Part shown: piece by piece, positions 1-5,409 of the stretch
Position numbering within the stretch: position 1 is the stretch's first letter
Layout of the letters: each line of letters begins with the position of its first letter
DNA from: CAIXMG01 sp964628065
Lineage (GTDB): Bacteria; Patescibacteriota; Minisyncoccia; Phycocordibacterales; UBA1006
Length of the DNA: 13,272 nt
Direction: 5' to 3'
NCBI GenBank assembly: GCA_964628065.1
Contig: CAZVLM010000017.1
Coordinates: forward strand, 1-13,272
The notes under the pieces: generated by a model
Databases searched by the model: none
The model's input: the letters and a program-made list of their open reading frames with translations, nothing else
Told to the model about the DNA's origin: nothing
Translations under genes and position numbers: made by a program

Positions 1-881
1 ATGCAGCAGATGGGGATTAATGCGGTTCAGCCGGCACATGATTCAACGAAGTCGTTTGATCAGCAGCATGAACAAAACTGCATTGGTCTTGTTGAGCGCG
101 CGAAAGATGCTATTAAGAATGCTTCAAGGATAATCGTTCTCGATGATGGAGGAGCGCTGCTTTCGGTTGTAAATGAGTTAAGTTTTGAAATGCCAGTTGT
201 CGGCATAGAACAAACATCCTCGGGATTTCGAAAATTAGAAAATAGAGAATTAAGCTTTCCAGTTTACAACGTCGCGAGATCTCGCATAAAATTGGAACTT
301 GAGACGCCTTATATTGTCGAGCTTGGCGTAACCAGGACCAAAGAAAAAATTAAAACTCATTCGATTGATAATCCGAAAATTCTAGTAGTGGGACTCGGTC
401 CTGTGGGGCACGAAATGGCACGTGCATTGAAAGCGGAAGGTTTTTCAGTAATGGAATACGATAAAATCCATGGTGAACAGAACCTTATAAAACTTATTCA
501 GGCAGGATCAATGTTGTAATTGGAACAACTGGCACTCAGATTTTATCGCACGATGAATTGCTAGAACTCAATAATCTTTCAGTAGAGAAACTTCTGATGA
601 TATCCATGTCTTCATCTGATAGAGAATTCGAATTATGGAAGATGCGCGACTTGTTCAGTCATGATGCAGGCATTCATGACGATGTGACATTTGGAAACAT
701 TACTATTGCGAACAATGGTTTTCCCATTACATTCAGAGGACAAAGAATCGAATCATTGCCTAAGGAAATGGATAGAACCATGGGGCTTTTGCTTGCAGGG
801 GTGTTCCTCGGGGCATTGAATAATTCAGATATATTAGGATTAATTGATATTCCTGAAGAGATCCTTAAATTGCTTGAATAG
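1..881 (+). pseudogene. Adenosylhomocysteinase-like NAD-binding protein, 5'-partial and frameshifted
   Basis: Reading begins at the window edge, so the N-terminus is probably missing. Frame 1 (1-519) carries features of S-adenosylhomocysteine hydrolase: an LDDGG segment at residues 47-51, GIEQTSSG at 68-75 (compare SEETTTG in the family), FPVYNV at 86-91 followed by a Lys at 97 where the family has a catalytic Lys, and a Rossmann GLGPVG at 131-136. Frame 1 stops at 517-519. Homology continues in frame 3 with INVVIGTTGTQ from about 507, then SSDREFELWKM and a family-like C-terminus, to the TAG at 879-881. A -1 shift is needed between 477 and 516. The Asp and Asn that follow the catalytic Lys in true hydrolases look like Glu and Thr here, so this may be a divergent paralogue rather than an active hydrolase. 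Either a real pseudogene or a one-base assembly error would explain the break. No canonical slippery heptamer is present. Confidence 0.72.
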
Positions 882-892
882 GGGATAATTGC

Positions 893-920
893 TTGCATAT
901 AGTATATACATGTATATACT
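893..920 (+). promoter_or_regulatory. mazEF promoter, leaderless
   Basis: A -35 like TTGCAT (893-898) is followed by a 16-nt spacer and a -10 TATACT (915-920). Only six bases separate the -10 from the mazE ATG at 927, so the transcript should begin at or within a base or two of the start codon. No Shine-Dalgarno sequence lies between them. The -10 falls within the palindrome at 898-923. Confidence 0.7.
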
Positions 921-923
921 ATA
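898..923. promoter_or_regulatory. 26-bp perfect palindrome, probable MazE/MazEF operator
   Basis: Each half reads TATAGTATATACA (898-910) and is mirrored exactly about the 910/911 junction. It covers the -10 and most of the spacer of the mazEF promoter. MazE antitoxins bind palindromic DNA as dimers through an AbrB-type swapped-hairpin fold, and MazEF complexes repress their own promoter in the systems studied. Function as the autoregulatory operator is inferred from position. Confidence 0.7.
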
Positions 924-926
924 GAA

Positions 927-1184
927 ATGACAACTAAAGTTCAAAAATGGGGAAATAGCCTTGCTCTTAGAATACCAAAGGAATTAGTAGAGCAGGCAGG
1001 CCTTGCCGAAGGCAAGGAAATAGAGCTGTCGCAGGTTCTTGGGGGGATTTTGATTGCTCCAAAAAGCAAGAAGCTAGCATTTAGATTAGATCAATTATTA
1101 GCAAAAATAACTCCAGAAAATCGCCATGAGCTGTTACCGTGGGACGACGATAAGGGGGCAGAAAAAATCGTATGGAAAGAATAG
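927..1184 (+). CDS. mazE: MazE-family antitoxin (AbrB/SpoVT fold)
   Basis: This 85-residue protein begins with the MazE DNA-binding signature: VQKWGNSLALRIPKEL spans residues 5-20, close to the KRWGNSPAVRIP stretch of E. coli MazE. The acidic C-terminal tail includes KITPENRHELLPWDDD (about 60-75), matching the DITPENLHENIDWGE region of E. coli MazE that wraps around and inhibits MazF. It should neutralise the toxin encoded next and, with it, repress the shared promoter. The last 13 nt overlap the mazF start, an arrangement that supports translational coupling. The start at 927 is fixed by a -10 element ending at 920, and no ribosome-binding site is visible. Confidence 0.93.
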   Translation: MTTKVQKWGNSLALRIPKELVEQAGLAEGKEIELSQVLGGILIAPKSKKLAFRLDQLLAKITPENRHELLPWDDDKGAEKIVWKE

Positions 1185-1510
1185 CTTATATTCCTGACCG
1201 GGGAGATATTGTATTCCTTAATTTTTCTCCGACCGCTGGGCATGAGCAAAAAGGCATGCGCCCTGCACTGGTTATTTCTCCTAAGTCATTTAATCAGGCA
1301 ACTGGTCTTGCGGTACTTTGTCCCATTACTTCACATGTAAAAGGGTATCCGTTTGAGGTTGTGCTTGAAGAAACTCAGACAAAAGGAGCAGTGCTGATTG
1401 ATCAAATAAGATCAGTTGATTTTAAGGCACGAGAGGCACAATATCGCGAACAGGTAAATGATGCTATTCTTAGCGTCTTACAGGCCAAATTGAAAACTAT
1501 CATCCTCTAA
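1172..1510 (+). CDS. mazF: MazF-family endoribonuclease toxin
   Basis: This 112-residue protein matches E. coli MazF along its whole length. It has YIPDRGDIVFLNF (6-18), SPTAGHEQKGMRPALVISP (19-37), CPITSHVKGYPFEVVL (50-65), a KGAVLIDQIRSVDFKAR stretch (71-87) and a C-terminal helix. Arg30 and Thr53 occupy the positions of the E. coli catalytic residues Arg29 and Thr52, so the toxin looks intact. MazF toxins cleave single-stranded RNA at short sequence motifs; the motif recognised here cannot be read from the sequence. The ATG lies inside the mazE reading frame. An AAGGGGG tract about 13 nt upstream could serve as a loosely spaced ribosome-binding site. glyA begins only 4 nt after the stop, so read-through into glyA is plausible. 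Confidence 0.93.
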   Translation: MERIAYIPDRGDIVFLNFSPTAGHEQKGMRPALVISPKSFNQATGLAVLCPITSHVKGYPFEVVLEETQTKGAVLIDQIRSVDFKAREAQYREQVNDAILSVLQAKLKTIIL

Positions 1511-1514
1511 TTTT

Positions 1515-2729
1515 ATGAAAGACAAAAAAGTCGCAAATCTCATTGCCCTTGAAAAGGCTCGCCAGAAAAAGGCGGTGAATTTGATTGCGTCTGAGAACTA
1601 CGTGTCGAAGGATGTGCTATCGGCGCTTGGTTCGGAGCTTACGAATAAGTATGCGGAAGGGTATTCGGGAGCTCGGTATTACGGAGGAAACGAAATTATT
1701 GATAAGGTCGAAAACCTTTGCAAAGAGCGAGCATTAAAACTGTTCAAACTTAATCCAAAAGAATGGGCAGTAAATGTGCAGTCGCTTTCGGGATCGCCGG
1801 CAAATCTTGCCGTATATACAGCGGTTGTTCCATTAGGCGGTAAAATTATGGGAATGACGCTGGCCGATGGTGGTCACTTAACTCACGGACATAAAGCATC
1901 GATGACTGGGAAGTGGTGGAAGCAAATTCCGTACGGAGTTGATCAAAAAACAGAACTTATTAATTATGATGAATTGTTGGAAATTGCGATGAGCGAAAAG
2001 CCAGATATTGTCGTGGCAGGATTCACAGCATATTCGCGAATCATCGACTGGAAGAAATTCAGGATGATCGCTGATGGGGCAGGCGCTCATTTGCATGTAG
2101 ACATGTCGCATCTCGCAGGACTTATAGCAGGTGGTGCGTATCCAAGTCCGTTCGAGTACGCAGATACCGTTCTTACGACAACGCATAAAACATTACGAGG
2201 TCCTCGAAGTGCACTTATCTTTTCACGGATCGATGATCGAAAGCTTGATCAGAAAATAAACAAGGCAGTATTTCCAGGATTACAAGGCGGGCCGCATATG
2301 AACCAGATTGCGGCTGTTGCTGTAGCGCTCCTTGAAGCATCAAAACCCGATTTTAAAAAATACATTAAACAAGTTATCAAGAATGCAAAAATTCTCTCGA
2401 GCGAGTTATCTAAAAAAGGTTGGAGGATCATCTCAGGTGGAACGGACACGCACTTATTCTTAGTCGACGCATGGAATGGGGGAGTGGGAATCACAGGAAG
2501 TGAAGCAGAATCACGACTGGAAAAAGCGGGAATTATTGTGAATAAGAATACAATACCGTTTGATACTCGAAGTCCAATGGATCCTTCAGGAATTAGAATT
2601 GGAACTCCAGCAGAGACGACAAGAGGGAAGAAAGAGAAAGACATGATGAAAATCGCGGAGACTATTAATAAATTATTAAAACCCCACCCCAACCCTCCCC
2701 TTGGCAGGGGAGGGAGCCGAACATTATGA
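1515..2729 (+). CDS. glyA: Serine hydroxymethyltransferase with repeat-derived C-terminal tail
   Basis: This PLP enzyme interconverts serine plus tetrahydrofolate with glycine plus 5,10-methylene-tetrahydrofolate, the main entry of one-carbon units. The 404-residue product has NLIASENYVS (22-31), NKYAEGYSGARYYGG (44-58), the cofactor-contacting HLHVDMSHLAG region (193-202, with Asp196 and His199) and TTTHKTLRGPR, in which Lys225 is the expected Schiff-base lysine. Native homology ends near KIAETINKLLK. The last 15 residues, PHPNPPLGRGGSRTL (390-404), are encoded by the hairpin repeat at 2681-2714 plus its flank and are unlikely to belong to the fold. The TGA stop overlaps the folD ATG by 4 nt, so the two genes form a one-carbon pair. 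No clear promoter or ribosome-binding site precedes the start, and mazF ends 4 nt upstream. Confidence 0.96.
   Translation: MKDKKVANLIALEKARQKKAVNLIASENYVSKDVLSALGSELTNKYAEGYSGARYYGGNEIIDKVENLCKERALKLFKLNPKEWAVNVQSLSGSPANLAVYTAVVPLGGKIMGMTLADGGHLTHGHKASMTGKWWKQIPYGVDQKTELINYDELLEIAMSEKPDIVVAGFTAYSRIIDWKKFRMIADGAGAHLHVDMSHLAGLIAGGAYPSPFEYADTVLTTTHKTLRGPRSALIFSRIDDRKLDQKINKAVFPGLQGGPHMNQIAAVAVALLEASKPDFKKYIKQVIKNAKILSSELSKKGWRIISGGTDTHLFLVDAWNGGVGITGSEAESRLEKAGIIVNKNTIPFDTRSPMDPSGIRIGTPAETTRGKKEKDMMKIAETINKLLKPHPNPPLGRGGSRTL
2681..2714. repeat. GC-rich hairpin repeat at the glyA/folD junction
   Basis: The segment is C-rich (ACCCCACCCCAA) and then forms a perfect 9-bp stem, CCCTCCCCT (2693-2701) with AGGGGAGGG (2706-2714), around a TGGC loop. 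It is read in frame as PHPNPPLGRGG in glyA. GC content is far above the flanks. From memory, this coded peptide recurs at gene ends in Patescibacteria genomes; that is recall, not a search result. Its right arm holds GGAGG (2709-2713), 12 nt before the folD ATG. Confidence 0.75.
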
Positions 2730-3511
2730 TCGCAGACGGAAAAATAATTGCACAGGAAATTGAAAAAGATCTTAAGGATAAATTCGCAGCCATGCCTGAG
2801 AAGAAGGTGTGTTTTATTCAGTTTGGGGAAAATGCCGCAAGCAAGAAGTTTATCGAAATGAAGTCAAAAGTGGCATTACGATTGGGAGTATTGGTTGATA
2901 TTTTTGAAGTACAAAAAGAAGTCGTCACTCCTCGCGCTATGCAGATAGTTTCCGATGCGGTTGCTGGCGGATATGACGGCATTGTTGTGCAGTTGCCGCT
3001 TCCCATCGGAATTAACACGCAGGAAGTGCTTGATGTGGTGCCTATTGAAAAAGATATAGATGTATTAAGTACCGCTGCGAAGACAGGACCTAAGTTCGCA
3101 CCTGTTGCACGGGCGGTTCTCGAGTGGCTTCGTTTCCACCGAGTCCAGATGGAAGGCAAGAAGATTATTATTGTTGGTAACGGAAAATTGGTGGGGCAGG
3201 CAGTCGCAACCATGTTTTCGAAAATGCATATTCCATTTGAAATAGTAGATAAAGACACGCCAGAAGCATTGAAAGCTTCTCTTATGATAACTGCCGACAT
3301 TATTATTTCCGGGGTCGGTGTTCCAGGATTAATAAAGCCAGATATGATCAAACCAGGAGTGGTTCTTATTGACGCAGGCACAAGCGAAGACGGTGGGAAA
3401 CTCGTAGGCGACATCGATCCTGCATGCGCAGAAAAAGCAGATATTATGACACCTGTTCCAGGGGGTATTGGACCTATTACGGTGGTAAGTCTCTTCGCGA
3501 ATCTGTTGTAA
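2726..3511 (+). CDS. folD: FolD, methylene-THF dehydrogenase / methenyl-THF cyclohydrolase
   Basis: FolD oxidises 5,10-methylene-THF with NAD(P)+ and hydrolyses the product to 10-formyl-THF, so it continues directly from the reaction of GlyA. The protein (261 residues, shorter than the usual 280-300) contains DGIVVQLPLP (84-93), EKDID (108-112), a nucleotide-binding GNGKLVGQ (151-158) in place of the common GRSxxVGxP, and the C-terminal PVPGGIGPITV (243-253). Lys46 aligns with the catalytic lysine. The usual Tyr four residues before it is Phe42, and the common KDVDG reads KDIDV. These changes suggest a divergent enzyme whose cyclohydrolase step may be altered. The ATG overlaps the glyA stop, and its best Shine-Dalgarno, GGAGG at 2709-2713, sits inside the stem of the upstream hairpin. 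Confidence 0.93.
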   Translation: MIADGKIIAQEIEKDLKDKFAAMPEKKVCFIQFGENAASKKFIEMKSKVALRLGVLVDIFEVQKEVVTPRAMQIVSDAVAGGYDGIVVQLPLPIGINTQEVLDVVPIEKDIDVLSTAAKTGPKFAPVARAVLEWLRFHRVQMEGKKIIIVGNGKLVGQAVATMFSKMHIPFEIVDKDTPEALKASLMITADIIISGVGVPGLIKPDMIKPGVVLIDAGTSEDGGKLVGDIDPACAEKADIMTPVPGGIGPITVVSLFANLL

Positions 3512-3514
3512 TCC

Positions 3515-3523
3515 TGATATAAT
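3515..3523 (+). promoter_or_regulatory. Extended -10 promoter for the 3532 gene
   Basis: TGATATAAT is a consensus extended -10 (TG, one base, TATAAT at 3518-3523), starting 4 nt after the folD stop. No good -35 is seen, which extended -10 promoters tolerate. Eight bases separate it from the ATG at 3532, so the mRNA should be nearly leaderless. Confidence 0.7.
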
Positions 3524-3531
3524 AAATGTCT

Positions 3532-3990
3532 ATGAAAAGATTTTTCGCATTAATCATGCTTGTTATTGTATTCGCTGGTGGTATTTACTATTACAAAAAT
3601 TATAAAAATACACAGAACCCAGAAAAGGTATATGAAAAAGCTCTAAGTATTCCCGGAGTTGGAAAAGCAAAAGAATACGTACAGGAAAAAATAAAAAACT
3701 GGAAACCTGATCCTGAAGATCCTCAGATTACATATCCAAAAAATTGGGGACAGCAGATGGTAACCGTAGGGAAGTATACATTCAAAGTTGTTTCTCCAGA
3801 TTCAACGGTTCCTCCAAAGTACTACGTTTCGTTTGAATATCCAAAGCCTTTGATTAAGCAAACAAATCTTATTAAGTGTTGGGGAACTGCAAAAGAAAAA
3901 ACAACGGACGTGTGCATGGTAGGAAGCAGTCCTATTGTAGATGCGTATTTCAATCTTATGAAGTTGTTTAAGGGGCCGACCATAGAGTAA
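3532..3990 (+). CDS. Small membrane-anchored protein of unknown function
   Basis: I do not recognise this 152-residue protein. It opens with MKRF and a hydrophobic segment (about 4-20), either a signal anchor or an uncleaved signal peptide, then a basic linker (YYYKNYKN). The remainder is hydrophilic and probably extracytoplasmic, with EKVYEKALSIPGVGKAKEYV (31-50) likely helical and a beta-rich part from about 68. Two cysteines (116 and 128) could form a disulfide outside the cell. An in-frame ATG at 3526 would add two residues, but it lies only 2 nt after the -10 hexamer and is unlikely to be transcribed. The ATG at 3532 fits the leaderless spacing seen elsewhere in the window. The gene is monocistronic, ending at the terminator at 4003-4033. 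Confidence 0.75.
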   Translation: MKRFFALIMLVIVFAGGIYYYKNYKNTQNPEKVYEKALSIPGVGKAKEYVQEKIKNWKPDPEDPQITYPKNWGQQMVTVGKYTFKVVSPDSTVPPKYYVSFEYPKPLIKQTNLIKCWGTAKEKTTDVCMVGSSPIVDAYFNLMKLFKGPTIE

Positions 3991-4002
3991 ATATTAAAAG
4001 AC

Positions 4003-4033
4003 AAAAGCCGTTTCGCTGCGCGAAACGGCTTTT
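4003..4033. terminator. Bidirectional intrinsic terminator between convergent genes
   Basis: A 14-bp perfect stem, AAAAGCCGTTTCGC (4003-4016) with GCGAAACGGCTTTT (4020-4033), closes a TGC loop. It lies between the plus-strand gene ending at 3990 and the minus-strand gene ending at 4037. Read on the minus strand it is followed by a T-rich run. On the plus strand the T run is short. Confidence 0.88.
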
Positions 4034-4036
4034 CCG

Positions 4037-4510
4037 TTACTTAAAAATCAATTTTCTTTTTCTTACAAGCAATCCCTTTGCCTCATTTGAAACAATTCTT
4101 CCCAAAAGGTCGTAAACAGTTTCATCAGGAGAATCTATTGATGGAACGACTTCTTCAATACCAGTGAGTCGTGTATAAGCATCAATATCGATCGATGTGC
4201 CCCATGTCGTGTCGCAGAAACTTTCGATACGTATATAGAAAATGTCACTCGCCCAAACCCTTCGTGTGAAGACGCCGGTGCGATTTGAATCAAGTCGTTC
4301 GACACAGCATTCTTCGCCATAGAGTGAAAACCAGGCGCTACTATCGCATTTGCCTCCATAAGCAGTGAACGTGACCGTGTCGCCTTGGAAGATGTGATTG
4401 TAATGAGGAACAGTTCTTACAGAATCGGGCGCAACAAGGTGGCACGGGTTTTGTGAAAAAGAACTAGCAATAAATAAGCAAACAATAATGCTAAAGATAA
4501 GTGATTTCAT
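4037..4510 (-). CDS. Small secreted protein with type IX sorting-signal-like C-terminus
   Basis: The 157-residue product has a signal peptide (MKSLIFSIIVCLFIASSFSQ, cleavage near 20) of a form common in Bacteroidetes. A short cysteine-rich domain follows (Cys23, 55, 68, 69, 99), with QGDTVTFTAYGG and FYIRIES segments suggesting a beta-sandwich. The last 27 residues, TVYDLLGRIV...KGLLVRKRKLIFK, resemble the type A C-terminal sorting domain of type IX secretion cargo (YDLLGR motif, then KG, then a basic beta-strand ending in K). That secretion system belongs to Bacteroidetes relatives and is not expected in Patescibacteria. No T9SS component is visible in the window. The gene is divergent from recO and lacks the tight -10 to ATG spacing of its neighbours. 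Acquisition from a Bacteroidetes-like source, or a scaffolding join, could explain it. No enzymatic motif is recognisable. Confidence 0.72.
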   Translation of the reverse strand: MKSLIFSIIVCLFIASSFSQNPCHLVAPDSVRTVPHYNHIFQGDTVTFTAYGGKCDSSAWFSLYGEECCVERLDSNRTGVFTRRVWASDIFYIRIESFCDTTWGTSIDIDAYTRLTGIEEVVPSIDSPDETVYDLLGRIVSNEAKGLLVRKRKLIFK

Positions 4511-4619
4511 GATTAAGTTTTAAGATGAACAAATGGTCTCAAGCTTAACGTATGACCCCTAAAGAAACTCATAAGAAAAAATAAGCTTTTCATAAGGAAA
4601 TAACGAAAAACTCAAGATT

Positions 4620-4628
4620 TGCTACAAT
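4620..4628 (+). promoter_or_regulatory. recO promoter, extended -10, leaderless
   Basis: TGCTACAAT gives TG, one base and a -10 TACAAT (4623-4628). No convincing -35 is seen in the A-rich upstream stretch. Six bases separate the -10 from the recO ATG at 4635, too few for an untranslated leader. Confidence 0.7.
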
Positions 4629-4634
4629 AGGCCC

Positions 4635-5339
4635 ATGTCGTACGTGATTTATAAAACAGAGGCCATTATTTTCCGTATTGTTCCGAATGGGGAAGCAAAC
4701 CTTGATGTAGTGTTTTTTACTCGCGATTTAGGGAAAATTACCGTAAGGGTTCAATCAGGACGCAAGATTGAATCTAAAATGAGGATGCATATTACGCGGT
4801 ATAACCATGTGGTCATCGACGTAGTCCGTGGAAAAAGTGTGTGGCGCCTTACAGGGATACACAACGTGGAGAATTATCCCTTATTTGATAATCAGGGCTT
4901 TTTGCATGCGTGGCATCGCATGGTGGGGCTCGCTGAGCATTTGATTCGAGGAGAGGAAGCTCATCCGGAATTGTTTGATTTTTTCTTAATCATTCTCAAA
5001 CACACCTGCCCGCTTCGCGTGGCACCCTCTCAAACACACCCCGCCGCCTTCGGCGAGCGACCCTCTCTAAAAGAGAGGGTAGACACCGTTCTTACAGAGG
5101 CCCAATCGGAGCAAACCCTCTCTTTTAGAGAGGGTCGACAGGGCGAAGCCCTGCGGGGTGTGTTTGGTCAGGGCCTCGAGCTCTTCGGCGTGATTCATGT
5201 ACTTGAAAAATTAGGATACTGGGAAGGGGAGAAATTGCCGGATGTTCCTACAGAGGAAATACTTAATAAGTGTATTGAAAATAAGAAAGAGCTCGTGGCT
5301 CAAATCAACGCTGCTATTGAAGCAACTCAGATTATTTGA
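4635..5339 (+). CDS. recO: RecO recombination mediator carrying an in-frame repeat insertion
   Basis: RecO helps RecR load RecA onto SSB-coated single-stranded DNA in RecF-pathway repair. Residues 1-80 form the N-terminal OB-fold (YKTEAIIFRIVPNGEANLDV, TRDLGKITVRVQSGRK, then VVRGKSVWRLTGI). The helical C-terminal part is split: helices at about 88-122, then residues 121-178 encoded by the palindromic element at 4997-5166, then the resumption LELFGVIHVLEKLGY (181-195). The inserted stretch is rich in Arg, Glu, Pro and Ser and looks like an unstructured loop. Without it the protein would be roughly 177 residues, so the 234-residue length comes from the repeat. The zinc-finger cysteines of many RecO proteins are absent. 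The TGA stop (5337-5339) lies within the -35 of the next promoter. Confidence 0.85.
   Translation: MSYVIYKTEAIIFRIVPNGEANLDVVFFTRDLGKITVRVQSGRKIESKMRMHITRYNHVVIDVVRGKSVWRLTGIHNVENYPLFDNQGFLHAWHRMVGLAEHLIRGEEAHPELFDFFLIILKHTCPLRVAPSQTHPAAFGERPSLKERVDTVLTEAQSEQTLSFREGRQGEALRGVFGQGLELFGVIHVLEKLGYWEGEKLPDVPTEEILNKCIENKKELVAQINAAIEATQII
4997..5166. repeat. Composite palindromic repeat element inside recO
   Basis: Three related units lie together. Unit 1 (4997-5030) and unit 2 (5031-5080) are direct copies beginning CAAACACACC. Unit 3 (5115-5166) is inverted and ends GCGGGGTGTGTTTG, the exact complement of the first 14 bases of unit 2. Units 2 and 3 each hold two hairpins: a GC hairpin (CGCC-TTC-GGCG in unit 2; CAGGGC-GAA-GCCCTG at 5139-5153 in unit 3) and a 9-bp ACCCTCTCT/AGAGAGGGT stem (5060-5080 and 5115-5135). 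The GC hairpins differ in sequence but keep their pairing, which implies conserved structure. The whole element stays open in the recO frame. The form resembles REP/BIME or MITE-like repeats; no transposase is nearby. Confidence 0.88.
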
Positions 5340-5364
5340 CATATTTAACATTGTGTGATATCTT
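5336..5364 (+). promoter_or_regulatory. Candidate promoter for the 5410 gene
   Basis: A consensus -35, TTGACA (5336-5341), overlaps the recO stop. It is followed by a 17-nt spacer and an extended -10, TGATATCTT (-10 hexamer 5359-5364). Transcription would begin near 5371, leaving about 39 nt of AT-rich leader before the ATG at 5410. No Shine-Dalgarno is evident. Confidence 0.5.
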
Positions 5365-5409
5365 CATTGAGAAGATTTTAAATTTTAAAACTGAATAAAA
5401 CCCTGCACT

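Noticed and set aside
481..519. Programmed -1 ribosomal frameshifting in the SAH-hydrolase-like gene
   Set aside because: No slippery heptamer of the X-XXY-YYZ form falls in the frame 1 phase between 477 and 516, and no clear downstream pseudoknot or strong hairpin was seen.
1484..1514. Separate promoter for glyA
   Set aside because: TATCAT at 1498-1503 has no matching -35 and no TG extension, and its spacing to the ATG (11 nt) is outside the local pattern. Evidence is too weak to list.
2693..2714. Intrinsic terminator between glyA and folD
   Set aside because: The GC-rich hairpin has no following T run, lies inside glyA coding sequence and precedes an overlapping gene, so a repeat fits better.
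2249..3414. Long minus-strand reading frames opposite glyA and folD
   Set aside because: They lie wholly inside well-supported genes, have low-complexity composition and show no recognisable motifs or promoters.
4997..5166. CRISPR array or attenuator in recO
   Set aside because: The units are unequal, partly inverted and without regular spacers. The segment stays open in the recO frame, which fits a palindromic repeat element instead.
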